From Microgenomates group bacterium (GTDB lineage: Bacteria > Patescibacteriota > Microgenomatia > UBA1400 > PJMF01): a DNA stretch of 22,190 bases. The stretch covers positions 1-22,190 of the forward strand of contig WRMU01000005.1 in NCBI GenBank assembly GCA_009776965.1. The letters are read 5' to 3'. Shown here in pieces: positions 1 to 6,703 of this stretch; the first letter of the stretch is position 1, and every line of letters begins with the position of its first letter. The notes beneath the pieces were generated by a model. It was not told where the DNA came from and did no database searches. It saw only the letters and a program-made list of their open reading frames with translations. The position numbers and the translations under genes were made by a program.

Positions 1-1
1 T

Positions 2-1048
2 CTCCTTTTCCATACTCTCCCCACTCTCGGCATCTTCATTTGCGCCGTCTTCGTGCTCATTTTCCATCAACTCTATCTCTCCTTCAAGTCCCCATCCTTT
101 AAGCACCATTCTCTCCTCATCCCCCCCCTAGTAACCAGCCTTTTTCTCCTCCTTTTTCCCTTCTCTCCCCCTCTCCTGCTACTATTTGTATTCTTCTCAA
201 GTTTTGCTCTCTCCTTCCAAAAAAAAGACTCTTTGAGCTTTTCTTCTCTCCCCACTCCAGCTATTTTTACCATCTTCCTTGCCTCCTTCGCTCTCCTTTC
301 CTATCTGCTCTTTTCTCTCAACCAAGTCATTAAAGTGCTCCGCCTCCAACAGAAGTCAGAGGGCCTCTCCGCCGATCTCTCTCAAGTTTCATCTTCCGAA
401 AACGACTACCTCCTCGTTTTTAATTCCCTCAATACCAAACACCTTCTCGCTCTCCAATCCTCCAGTATTTTCCCCCAATCCTCCCCGCTCGCTCGCCTTG
501 CCAGTCAAGAAGCCGCCAAACTCGCTCTATACCAAAACTACCTCGACAGTAAGCACTTTATTGTTTCTTCCCAAATCACCGCTGATCTTGATGAGCTCAT
601 CATCGACTCCCTCTCCTCAGCCGAGAACACCCTTGCCCTCAACCCCCATGATGCCCAAAACTGGTACCATCTCGCCCTCATCAACCACCAATTCTATCCT
701 CTCACCCAAAATGCCCAATTCTATCAGCAGGCCGTCACCGCCTATCAACAAGCCATTCTTCTCGATCCCTTCCTCATTGATGCCTACCTCCATCTCGGCA
801 GTCTCTATCTAGAGACCTACGATTACCTCCAAGCCGCCGCCATCTACACCCACGCTCTCACTCTCGACCAAAGCTCTGCCCTCATCTACTACCATCTTGC
901 GCGTGCTTATTACGAGCTCTACGATCTAGAAAAAGCCTATGATGCTTATCAATACGCTTTTAATAATCTCGACAAAAATGACCCCTTCTATCAACAAAAT
1001 GTCTCTCTTATTCAGGCAGAAATCCAACAACTAGGCTACACTCCCTAA
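2..1048 (+). CDS. O-antigen ligase-like polytopic membrane protein with C-terminal TPRs (5' end off-window)
   Basis: The frame is open from base 2 with no stop before it, so the N-terminus lies left of the window; an internal GTG at 53 is not the real start. The visible 348 residues begin with at least three hydrophobic segments (about residues 1-28, 38-72 and 85-108). A soluble tail follows with three or four TPR-like helix pairs, for example around ENTLALNPHDAQNWYHLA, AVTAYQQAILLDPFLIDAYL and YYHLARAYYELYDLEKAYDA. Multispanning Wzy/WaaL-type ligases or polymerases with a TPR tail are common in bacteria, and this arrangement fits that class, acting at the membrane on lipid-linked glycans. 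The catalytic loop is not visible, so the enzymatic role is inference. The protein is very rich in L, S, F and P because the coding strand is pyrimidine-rich. It converges on obg with a 45-bp gap and no clear terminator. Confidence 0.6.
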   Translation, partial: LLFHTLPTLGIFICAVFVLIFHQLYLSFKSPSFKHHSLLIPPLVTSLFLLLFPFSPPLLLLFVFFSSFALSFQKKDSLSFSSLPTPAIFTIFLASFALLSYLLFSLNQVIKVLRLQQKSEGLSADLSQVSSSENDYLLVFNSLNTKHLLALQSSSIFPQSSPLARLASQEAAKLALYQNYLDSKHFIVSSQITADLDELIIDSLSSAENTLALNPHDAQNWYHLALINHQFYPLTQNAQFYQQAVTAYQQAILLDPFLIDAYLHLGSLYLETYDYLQAAAIYTHALTLDQSSALIYYHLARAYYELYDLEKAYDAYQYAFNNLDKNDPFYQQNVSLIQAEIQQLGYTP

Positions 1049-1093
1049 TTTTATAAAAATCACCTTCGCTCTCCAGCTTTTTTAGGAGCTTGT

Positions 1094-2290
1094 CTACCTC
1101 AATTGCTCCAAACCTTCTCCAGTCGCACAACTAATCAGCACTGCCTTCGGCCAGCGCTTTCTGATCTCTTTTTTTAGCTTTTCATCATAAAGGTCACTTT
1201 TGTTCACAATTATTCTCCATTCTTTATTAAGCAAAATATCACTATACATAGCTAGTTCTTTTCTCAACTGTTCAACCTGTATTTCAATTTTGTTCACTTT
1301 TTCTTCCACTTTACTCACACCACTCACTTCCGCCTCATCCAAAGCCACCACCACCCACAATTCCCGACAGTTCTCGATGTGGCGCAAAAAATCTCTCCCC
1401 AGTCCTTTCCCTTCGCTCGCCCCCTCGATCAGCCCAGGGATATCCGCCATCACCAAACCCTCTCTCTCTCGACCCCTATCCATCACTCCCAGATGTGGCT
1501 CCAAAGTGGTAAAAGGATAATTAGCGATCTTGGGCCTAGCTTTGGTCAGTCTCGACAACAAACTACTCTTTCCCGCATTCGGATAGCCCACCAGTCCCAC
1601 ATCCGCCAACATCTTCACTTCCAAAAAAACTACCCTCTGCTCGCCCCAAGTACCATACTCAGCCTCCAGCGGAGTTTGATGGCTAGCGCTCTTGAAGGCA
1701 TCATTTCCTCTCCCGCCCCATCCGCCTTGGCAAATTACCACTTCTTGGCCATCTTCGCTAAATTGGGCTATTTTAAGCAGTTTTTCTGTCCCTAATTCTT
1801 CATATATCGCGTCCGCGCTCTTTTGCTCTGTAAGTTCCTTAATGTCGCGTTGTTTCCATACTATATCGTCTTTTTCTCTTTCTTGAGGATTTTCCGCCGC
1901 CCTCTCTAGGCTGTATTGCTTGAACTTTATTTCTCTCCTAATTAGTTTTCTCTTAAGACCCGTCAACATTCTCCTCTCCTGACCTGCCTTATTTTCCTCT
2001 ATCAACCAGACCACCGTCCCCACCGGCACTTCCACAATTGTCTCCTCTCCTGCCTTTCCTTCTCGATGAAACTTACCTCCTTTTTCTCCATTTTGGGCTT
2101 TAATCTCGCGCATTCCCGAAAAAGACCTCAAGGTATTAATTTTCTCGCTCGCTCGCAAGATTATATCTCCTCCTCGACCACCATTTCCCCCATTAGGACC
2201 CCCTTTAGTTATCCCTCGAGAACGCAAAAAACTCACCTTCCCATTTCCCCCATTCCCCGCCGAGAGTTTTAGTTGCACTAAATCTACCAT
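1094..2290 (-). CDS. obg: Obg-family GTPase
   Basis: This is a ribosome-associated GTPase of the Obg/CgtA family (398 aa). The glycine-rich Obg fold is clear at the N-terminus (GGNGGRGGD near 35-42, and GGWGGRGND near 189-197). The G domain follows with G1 GYPNAGKS (235-242), G2 around T261-T262, G3 DIPG (283-286), G4 NKSD (363-366) and G5 SCATG (387-391). The chain stops seven residues after G5, so the C-terminal OCT domain of some homologues is absent. The oddity is a charged insertion at about residues 100-176 inside the Obg fold, where E. coli ObgE has only a short loop. It lies 15 bp downstream of the M23 gene on the same strand, so co-transcription is likely. A TAAAAT sits 9 nt before the ATG and could be a weak internal promoter. 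No Shine-Dalgarno sequence is seen. Confidence 0.96.
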   Translation of the reverse strand: MVDLVQLKLSAGNGGNGKVSFLRSRGITKGGPNGGNGGRGGDIILRASEKINTLRSFSGMREIKAQNGEKGGKFHREGKAGEETIVEVPVGTVVWLIEENKAGQERRMLTGLKRKLIRREIKFKQYSLERAAENPQEREKDDIVWKQRDIKELTEQKSADAIYEELGTEKLLKIAQFSEDGQEVVICQGGWGGRGNDAFKSASHQTPLEAEYGTWGEQRVVFLEVKMLADVGLVGYPNAGKSSLLSRLTKARPKIANYPFTTLEPHLGVMDRGREREGLVMADIPGLIEGASEGKGLGRDFLRHIENCRELWVVVALDEAEVSGVSKVEEKVNKIEIQVEQLRKELAMYSDILLNKEWRIIVNKSDLYDEKLKKEIRKRWPKAVLISCATGEGLEQLR

Positions 2291-2305
2291 AGTGGCTGTA
2301 TTTTA

Positions 2306-3421
2306 TCACAAATACCCCAAGGGATTTAGTAGTGCCCCTCCATACCTCACCTCAAAATGCAGGTGAATACCTGTCGATCTCCCCGTACTTCCCATCTGAC
2401 CGATCACATTCCCGCTCGCCACCGTCTGCCCTTGTTCCACTTGAATTGTACTCAAGTGCGCATATAAAGTCACAAACCCATTACCATGATCAACCATAAT
2501 CATATTTCCATATCCGCTCGAGCTCCAACCCACCTGCACCACCGTCCCGCTATCCGCCGCCAAAATCGGCCCCCCACCTCGATTAGAAATGTCAATCGCC
2601 TGATGAATGCCGGGGATAAAACCCTGACTTATTCCTCCACTTGCCGGCCAGATAAACTGCCCACTCCCCGCCACCGCTCCCGCATCTGGAGTCATCACTT
2701 GCCGGACATAAGTGTTGGCAAAGTTTGTCGTCCCCCTATTTCTGGGCTGCACTCCATAAGGGATAATCAGTTCTTGCCCTGTCACCAACTCAAAAGTCTC
2801 ATCATTAGCAAACTCATTAAACGGATAATCCACAATCATCTGGGTTTGAGCCTCCTCCAGACCATATTTCTTCGCCAGCGTAAAAATAGTATCCCCTCTG
2901 GCCACTTTCACTCTCACTCCATCAATCGGCAAAATACGCAGCTCCTGTCCCTCTTTCACTTGCGCCTTCTCATCAGCCAAACCATTTTCCCAGACCAAGG
3001 TATTCACTTCCAGCCCATATCTCTGAGCAATTTCCTCGAGTGTCTCTCCTTCTCGCGCTGTATGCACCACCACCTCTCCCCCTCGATACCGCTGCACATC
3101 CTCCGCCCGAATGGTATACATGCTCAGCTCATCATCATTAGCCATCACCACCGTCAGCCCCGCCCCCACACCTTCATTGTTTTGCTCCAACACCACCGGC
3201 CCCGCCATCACCAAAATAAAAACCAGCAAAATCATCCCCACATGCGATACCAAATGAGCATACTTGCCCCGCTTCTTATACAAAGCCCCCACCAAAGTAT
3301 CCTTCCCCAGCTCAAACTTAGAAAAAGGAACGTATATCCTGCTCTTGATATACTTAATCACAAACCGTCGATACAAACCAATGTCTCGAGCCAGTTCTTG
3401 TCTGGCCGTCAGTTTTGTCAT
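2306..3421 (-). CDS. membrane-anchored LysM / M23 (LytM-type) metallopeptidase
   Basis: The protein (371 aa) has a basic cytoplasmic N-terminus and one membrane segment (about 60-79). Two LysM domains (about 118-165 and 169-222) follow, then a C-terminal M23 domain (about 258-371). The zinc ligand motifs are complete: H273-x3-D277, and HLH at 353-355, with H322 in YAH as the further catalytic histidine. An active peptidoglycan endopeptidase is therefore expected, tethered outside the membrane and bound to glycan through LysM. It lies between rho and obg on the same strand. The 104-bp gap after rho holds a palindromic repeat and an extended -10 box (TGTTATAAT) ending 8 nt before the ATG, so the gene may also be transcribed separately, without a leader. 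A GAGGTG lies 2 nt before the ATG, which is too close for a normal ribosome site. Confidence 0.94.
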   Translation of the reverse strand: MTKLTARQELARDIGLYRRFVIKYIKSRIYVPFSKFELGKDTLVGALYKKRGKYAHLVSHVGMILLVFILVMAGPVVLEQNNEGVGAGLTVVMANDDELSMYTIRAEDVQRYRGGEVVVHTAREGETLEEIAQRYGLEVNTLVWENGLADEKAQVKEGQELRILPIDGVRVKVARGDTIFTLAKKYGLEEAQTQMIVDYPFNEFANDETFELVTGQELIIPYGVQPRNRGTTNFANTYVRQVMTPDAGAVAGSGQFIWPASGGISQGFIPGIHQAIDISNRGGGPILAADSGTVVQVGWSSSGYGNMIMVDHGNGFVTLYAHLSTIQVEQGQTVASGNVIGQMGSTGRSTGIHLHFEVRYGGALLNPLGYL

Positions 3422-3429
3422 AACACCTC

Positions 3430-3438
3430 ATTATAACA
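3430..3438 (-). promoter_or_regulatory. extended -10 box before the M23 gene
   Basis: On the minus strand the sequence reads TGTTATAAT, a perfect -10 hexamer with the TGn extension, followed by 8 nt and the M23 ATG at 3421. At 17-nt spacing the upstream hexamer is TTATGA, a poor -35, which extended -10 promoters tolerate. Transcription would begin on or within a base or two of the ATG, giving a leaderless or nearly leaderless mRNA. The same 9-mer occurs before the genes at 12127 and 9639. Confidence 0.5.
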
Positions 3439-3455
3439 CCACATTAAAACTTTCA

Positions 3456-3517
3456 TAAATCGAGGATTTTCGAACCGAGCCGTGCGCGAGTATTTCTAAA
3501 ACGAAAATACCGATTTA
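3456..3517. repeat. short copy of an intergenic palindromic repeat
   Basis: The left arm TAAATCGAGGATTTTCG (3456-3472) pairs with the right arm CGAAAATACCGATTTA (3502-3517). There are two 7-bp helices separated by an asymmetric AGG/AC internal loop. The interior contains GAGCCGTGCGCGAG (3477-3490). Both arms and a near-identical interior motif recur at 11976-12103, so this is a repeat family and not a one-off hairpin. It lies between rho and the M23 gene. It could act as a processing or termination structure, or be a REP/MITE-like element; no T-run follows it. Confidence 0.75.
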
Positions 3518-3525
3518 GGCGAGCG

Positions 3526-4827
3526 TTAAAACCCAGCCCTCATGCCGGCCAGAAAGTCCTTATTCGATTTCGTCTTCTTCAACTGCTCAATCAAAGTCTG
3601 CGTCCGCTCCTCCTTCTCGAGCATATCCAACATCTGATGCAGCGTCATAATCGACTGATAAGTCACCGGATCAATCAGCAAATCATCATGTCTAGTTCCG
3701 CTTTTTTGCACCTCAATCCCTGGGTAGATTCTTCTCTCCGCCAAGTGTCTATCCAAATGCACTTCCTGATTGCCGGTTCCCTTAAACTCCTCATAAACCA
3801 GATCGTCCATTCTCGAGCCAGTATCCACCAACGCCGTTCCCACGATCGTCAACGATCCTTGTCTTTCAAAATTACGCGCCGCCCCGAAAAACCTCTTAGG
3901 CGGAAACAACGCTGCCGGATCAAATCCTCCCGAGAGCGTTCTCCCCGAGGTAGGAATAGACAAGTTGTAAGCCCGTGCCAATCTGGTAATCGAATCCAAC
4001 AAAATCAACACGTCCTTGCCTTCCTCAACCAACCTTTTCGCTCTCTCCAAAGCCAGCTCCGCCACCCCACACTGCTGATCCGCCGGCTCATCAAAATTAC
4101 TCGCCGCCGTCTCCCCCTTCCCGTCAGTAATCTTCGTAATATGCCGCCCAATATCCGTCACTTCCTCTGGTCGCTCCCCCACCAACACCGCTATAATATG
4201 GATTTCTGGATGGTTTTTTGCCACTCCCGTCGCGATTTCCTTGATCAGGGTAGTTTTCCCAGCCTTCGGCGGCGACACAATCAAACTTCTCTGCCCCTTA
4301 CCAATCGGCGCAATCAAGTCAATAATCCGCAAACTTAAAGGCTCTGGTCCCGACTCCATCTTGATTTGCTCATCTGGATAAACTGGTGTCAGATTATGAA
4401 ACTTCACTCTCTGCACCTTCATATATTCCTCTGGAGCTACCCCGTTAATCTCCGTAGTCGCCAAGAGCCGTCCATACTTCTCATTTTCCCTAGCCACTTT
4501 CACTCTGCCCCTAATCGTATCGCCCGCTCGCAACTTCCAGCGCCGTACCTCCTGAACTGGCACAAACACATCCTCATCTCCCTTCCCAAAGTTCGCTCGC
4601 AGCACTCCATGTCCATCTTTAGCCACCTCCAAAATACCCTTTACCTCACGCATGTCCTCTGGGCGCACCACCGGATCTGGCGATCTCCTCGCAGCATGAT
4701 TAGGACGCATCATCATCGGCCTTTTGGCATGAATAACTCGCGCCGGCTTCTGATCCTCAGGAGCCTTCTTTTCCACCTCCTCTGGAGGGACTATCTCTTT
4801 TTTTTCTTCTGGAATTACATCCGTCAT
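3526..4827 (-). CDS. rho: transcription termination factor Rho
   Basis: This is the hexameric RNA-dependent ATPase that terminates transcription (433 aa). A charged N-terminal tail (1-58) precedes the cold-shock-like RNA-binding domain (GILEVAKDGHGVLRAN, 64-79). The RecA-type domain carries Walker A PPKAGKTT (186-193), the ERPEEVTD segment (218-225), Walker B VLILLDSITRLARAYN (273-288) and the R-loop region GGFDPAALFPPKRFFGAARN (300-319). Relative to E. coli there are a few extra residues around TKITDGKGETAASNFDEP (231-248), and GERPEEV replaces DERPEEV. The ATG at 4827 is chosen because AAAGG (4833-4837) lies 5 nt upstream. The gene is first in the rho-M23-obg cluster and diverges from the glycan operon at 4966. 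An ~82-nt leader is predicted, so leader-based autoregulation as in E. coli is possible but unproven. Confidence 0.98.
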   Translation of the reverse strand: MTDVIPEEKKEIVPPEEVEKKAPEDQKPARVIHAKRPMMMRPNHAARRSPDPVVRPEDMREVKGILEVAKDGHGVLRANFGKGDEDVFVPVQEVRRWKLRAGDTIRGRVKVARENEKYGRLLATTEINGVAPEEYMKVQRVKFHNLTPVYPDEQIKMESGPEPLSLRIIDLIAPIGKGQRSLIVSPPKAGKTTLIKEIATGVAKNHPEIHIIAVLVGERPEEVTDIGRHITKITDGKGETAASNFDEPADQQCGVAELALERAKRLVEEGKDVLILLDSITRLARAYNLSIPTSGRTLSGGFDPAALFPPKRFFGAARNFERQGSLTIVGTALVDTGSRMDDLVYEEFKGTGNQEVHLDRHLAERRIYPGIEVQKSGTRHDDLLIDPVTYQSIMTLHQMLDMLEKEERTQTLIEQLKKTKSNKDFLAGMRAGF

Positions 4828-4916
4828 AAAAACCTTTTTTTATATTATAAAAAATACTATTGAAAATTATTTACTCTCTTTGCGCCCAGACAGGCACTTT
4901 CGGAAAACAATAACCC

Positions 4917-4945
4917 ATTATAGCTCAACCTTGCCATTTTGTCAA
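4917..4945 (-). promoter_or_regulatory. consensus sigma70-type promoter for rho
   Basis: On the minus strand TTGACA (4945-4940) and TATAAT (4922-4917) are separated by exactly 17 nt; both hexamers match consensus. The predicted start is near 4910, giving an ~82-nt leader that ends with AAAGG and the rho ATG. A second TATAAT at 4849-4844 lacks a good -35 and would give a very short leader. The -35 lies inside the spacer of the opposing promoter at 4931-4959. Confidence 0.75.
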
Positions 4946-4959
4946 GAGGGCATTAGAAT
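4931..4959 (+). promoter_or_regulatory. promoter for the glycan operon, predicted leaderless
   Basis: TTGCCA (4931-4936), a 17-nt spacer and TAGAAT (4954-4959) are followed by only 6 nt before the ATG at 4966. Transcription should therefore start at or next to the ATG. The 10-mer CATTAGAATA containing the -10 recurs exactly in the promoter at 10110-10139. This promoter is interleaved with the rho promoter on the other strand: each -35 lies in the other's spacer. Confidence 0.65.
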
Positions 4960-4965
4960 AGCCCC

Positions 4966-5829
4966 ATGTCTCCCAAATCGCTACGCTCCCCCACTCTCCT
5001 TGCCCAAACCTCCCATTTTTTTTATCTCATCGACTGCTGGCATCACCGCGTTCTTTTCGCTCCTTCTCTGGAAACTCCCCTCAAAAACTGGTCAGCGCTC
5101 CCCACTCGCTTCTCCTTCCCCCATTCGCTCTCTAGCAATAATCAAGTTTTTCTTATTGACAGTACCAACCACCACCAACTCCTCATCTTCTCCGCCGCCG
5201 ACAACCAACTCCTCGAGACCATCTCTCTCCCCTCTGGCCACCACTCCCCCCACTATCTCTATTATCACTCTCAGCAGAAACTTTTTTATTGTCTCTGCGC
5301 CCGCAGCCAATCCCTGCTCACCTATCACTATCAAAACCATCATTTATCCCTAAAAAACCAATACTTTCTCCCTTTCCTCTCTGGACATTACTGCCGCAGT
5401 TTTTATTGTGATAGAAACGACTTTTACTTTCCTCTCAGCGCCGACTTCTTTTCCTCTCCTTCTGCCCCTCCTGTCTGGGAGCCATCTGGCGCTGCCATCA
5501 TTCATGCTCGCCTCACTAATAATCAATTTCAACTTGTCGCCGAGTATCCTCTCCCTCTCCCTCTAGCCAACCCCAACTTCCTCACCCGCCATCAAGACTT
5601 TTACTACCTCACCACCACTCCCTCCCTTTTTGTTCGCTTCGGTGATTTCTCCAGCCTTATAAACAATCGCTATCAAGTCCTCAATGACTCCCTCCCCATT
5701 CCCAGCACTCCCTATTACCTCTCTTTGATAAATAAAAAGTTTTATCTTCCCTTCATTGACCAATCTTCCGGCGTCCTCTCCTTCTCTCCAGAGACACTTG
5801 AGTCAGAGTTTCTTTTTTCTACAGTATGA
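4966..5829 (+). CDS. uncharacterised protein, possibly beta-propeller-like, first gene of glycan operon
   Basis: I do not recognise the family. The protein (287 aa) has no clear signal peptide or membrane helix. It shows repeated short hydrophobic strands with polar turns, such as NQVFLIDSTNHHQLLIFSA, KLFYCLCARSQSLLTYHY and NKKFYLPFIDQSSGVLSFS. This is reminiscent of NHL/WD-type propeller blades, but no blade signature is certain. It is very rich in S, L, H, F and P, as expected from the pyrimidine-rich coding strand. The ATG is supported by the promoter whose -10 ends 6 nt upstream. The stop is 16 bp before the methyltransferase start, so the two are almost certainly co-transcribed. A role in glycan handling is suggested only by the neighbours. 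Confidence 0.7.
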   Translation: MSPKSLRSPTLLAQTSHFFYLIDCWHHRVLFAPSLETPLKNWSALPTRFSFPHSLSSNNQVFLIDSTNHHQLLIFSAADNQLLETISLPSGHHSPHYLYYHSQQKLFYCLCARSQSLLTYHYQNHHLSLKNQYFLPFLSGHYCRSFYCDRNDFYFPLSADFFSSPSAPPVWEPSGAAIIHARLTNNQFQLVAEYPLPLPLANPNFLTRHQDFYYLTTTPSLFVRFGDFSSLINNRYQVLNDSLPIPSTPYYLSLINKKFYLPFIDQSSGVLSFSPETLESEFLFSTV

Positions 5830-5845
5830 TATACTCAAAGGTATT

Positions 5846-6703
5846 ATGTACCTCGACGGCGCCGAACAGACCCTTTTAGATTTCTTCAAATCCCAGCCCT
5901 CTCAAAAGAAAATCACCGCCTTCACCAAAACCAACGAAAACAACTGGCCCCTCCTCTACCATCTCTCCCCTCGCCGCGCCGCCCTTCTCGACTGGTTTCC
6001 TTTCAAAAAGTCCGCCTCCCTTCTCGAGGTAGGCTGCGGCTGCGGCGCCCTCACTGGCTTCTTTTGCTCTCAAGTCGCTCGCGTCACCGCCCTCGAAAAA
6101 ACTCCAGCTCGCGCCCGTATCACTTCCCTACGCCATCGCCGCCTTCCCAACCTCTCTGTCATCACTTCTTCTCTGGAAGAACTCCCTGCCTCGCATAAGT
6201 TCGACTACCTCACCCTCATTGGTGTTCTCGAGTATAATCTTGATGCCCTCGCCTTCCTTGCCGCTGCCAAAAAACTCCTCAAGCCCTCCGGTCAGCTCAT
6301 CCTTGCCATCGAGAACAAACTCGGCCTCAAATACTTCGCCTCCCTCCCCGAGGACCATCTCGACCAACCCTACGCCGGCCTCAACAACTACCCCTCGCCA
6401 TCCCATGCCCAAACCTATTCTCGCTCCCAGCTCTCCTCTCTCCTCGAGAGATCCGGTTTCGCCCACCAAAACTGGTACTACCCCTTCCCCGACTATAAGC
6501 TTCCCAATGCTATCTATCATCACTCCCTCCTCCTTCCTCCTCTAGTTGATCAACTCCCCCTCCTCTCCTCTCTCGCCGACACCGGCTTTGCCCGCCAACA
6601 CACCTTCTCCCTCAGCAGCGTCTTTTCCGACCTCGCCTCCAGCCATACTCTCCCCGACTTCGCCCCTTCATTTTTAATTATTGCCTCCCCCAAACCCTTA
6701 TGA
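5846..6703 (+). CDS. class I SAM-dependent methyltransferase, polysaccharide-biosynthesis type
   Basis: Of the possible in-frame starts I chose the ATG at 5846, because AAAGG (5837-5841) sits 4 nt before it and because an earlier start (5756) would overlap the upstream gene; this gives 285 aa. Motif I is LLEVGCGCGAL (59-69), with an acidic residue at the end of strand 2 (TALEKT, E84). The segment IENKLGLKYFASLPEDH...NNYP and the later YYPFPDYKLP match what I recall of methyltransferase domains found next to or fused with glycosyltransferases in O-antigen and rhamnan-type clusters. The likely role is methylation of a sugar or glycan, or capping of a growing chain, in the cytoplasm. The stop overlaps the next start (ATGA, 6700-6703), indicating translational coupling. 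The substrate is unknown. Confidence 0.85.
   Translation: MYLDGAEQTLLDFFKSQPSQKKITAFTKTNENNWPLLYHLSPRRAALLDWFPFKKSASLLEVGCGCGALTGFFCSQVARVTALEKTPARARITSLRHRRLPNLSVITSSLEELPASHKFDYLTLIGVLEYNLDALAFLAAAKKLLKPSGQLILAIENKLGLKYFASLPEDHLDQPYAGLNNYPSPSHAQTYSRSQLSSLLERSGFAHQNWYYPFPDYKLPNAIYHHSLLLPPLVDQLPLLSSLADTGFARQHTFSLSSVFSDLASSHTLPDFAPSFLIIASPKPL

Noticed and set aside
1049..1093. Bidirectional terminator between the TPR protein gene and obg
   Set aside because: Only a 4-bp CTCC/GGAG pairing around a T-rich loop is visible, too weak to call.
2486..4863. Long plus-strand frames opposite the M23 and rho genes
   Set aside because: The minus-strand genes carry complete, recognisable domains; the plus-strand translations are H/R/S/Q-rich with no motif.
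5756..5845. Upstream extension of the methyltransferase to an ATG at 5756
   Set aside because: It would overlap the preceding gene by 74 bp. The ATG at 5846 has AAAGG at proper spacing and begins a plausible N-terminus.
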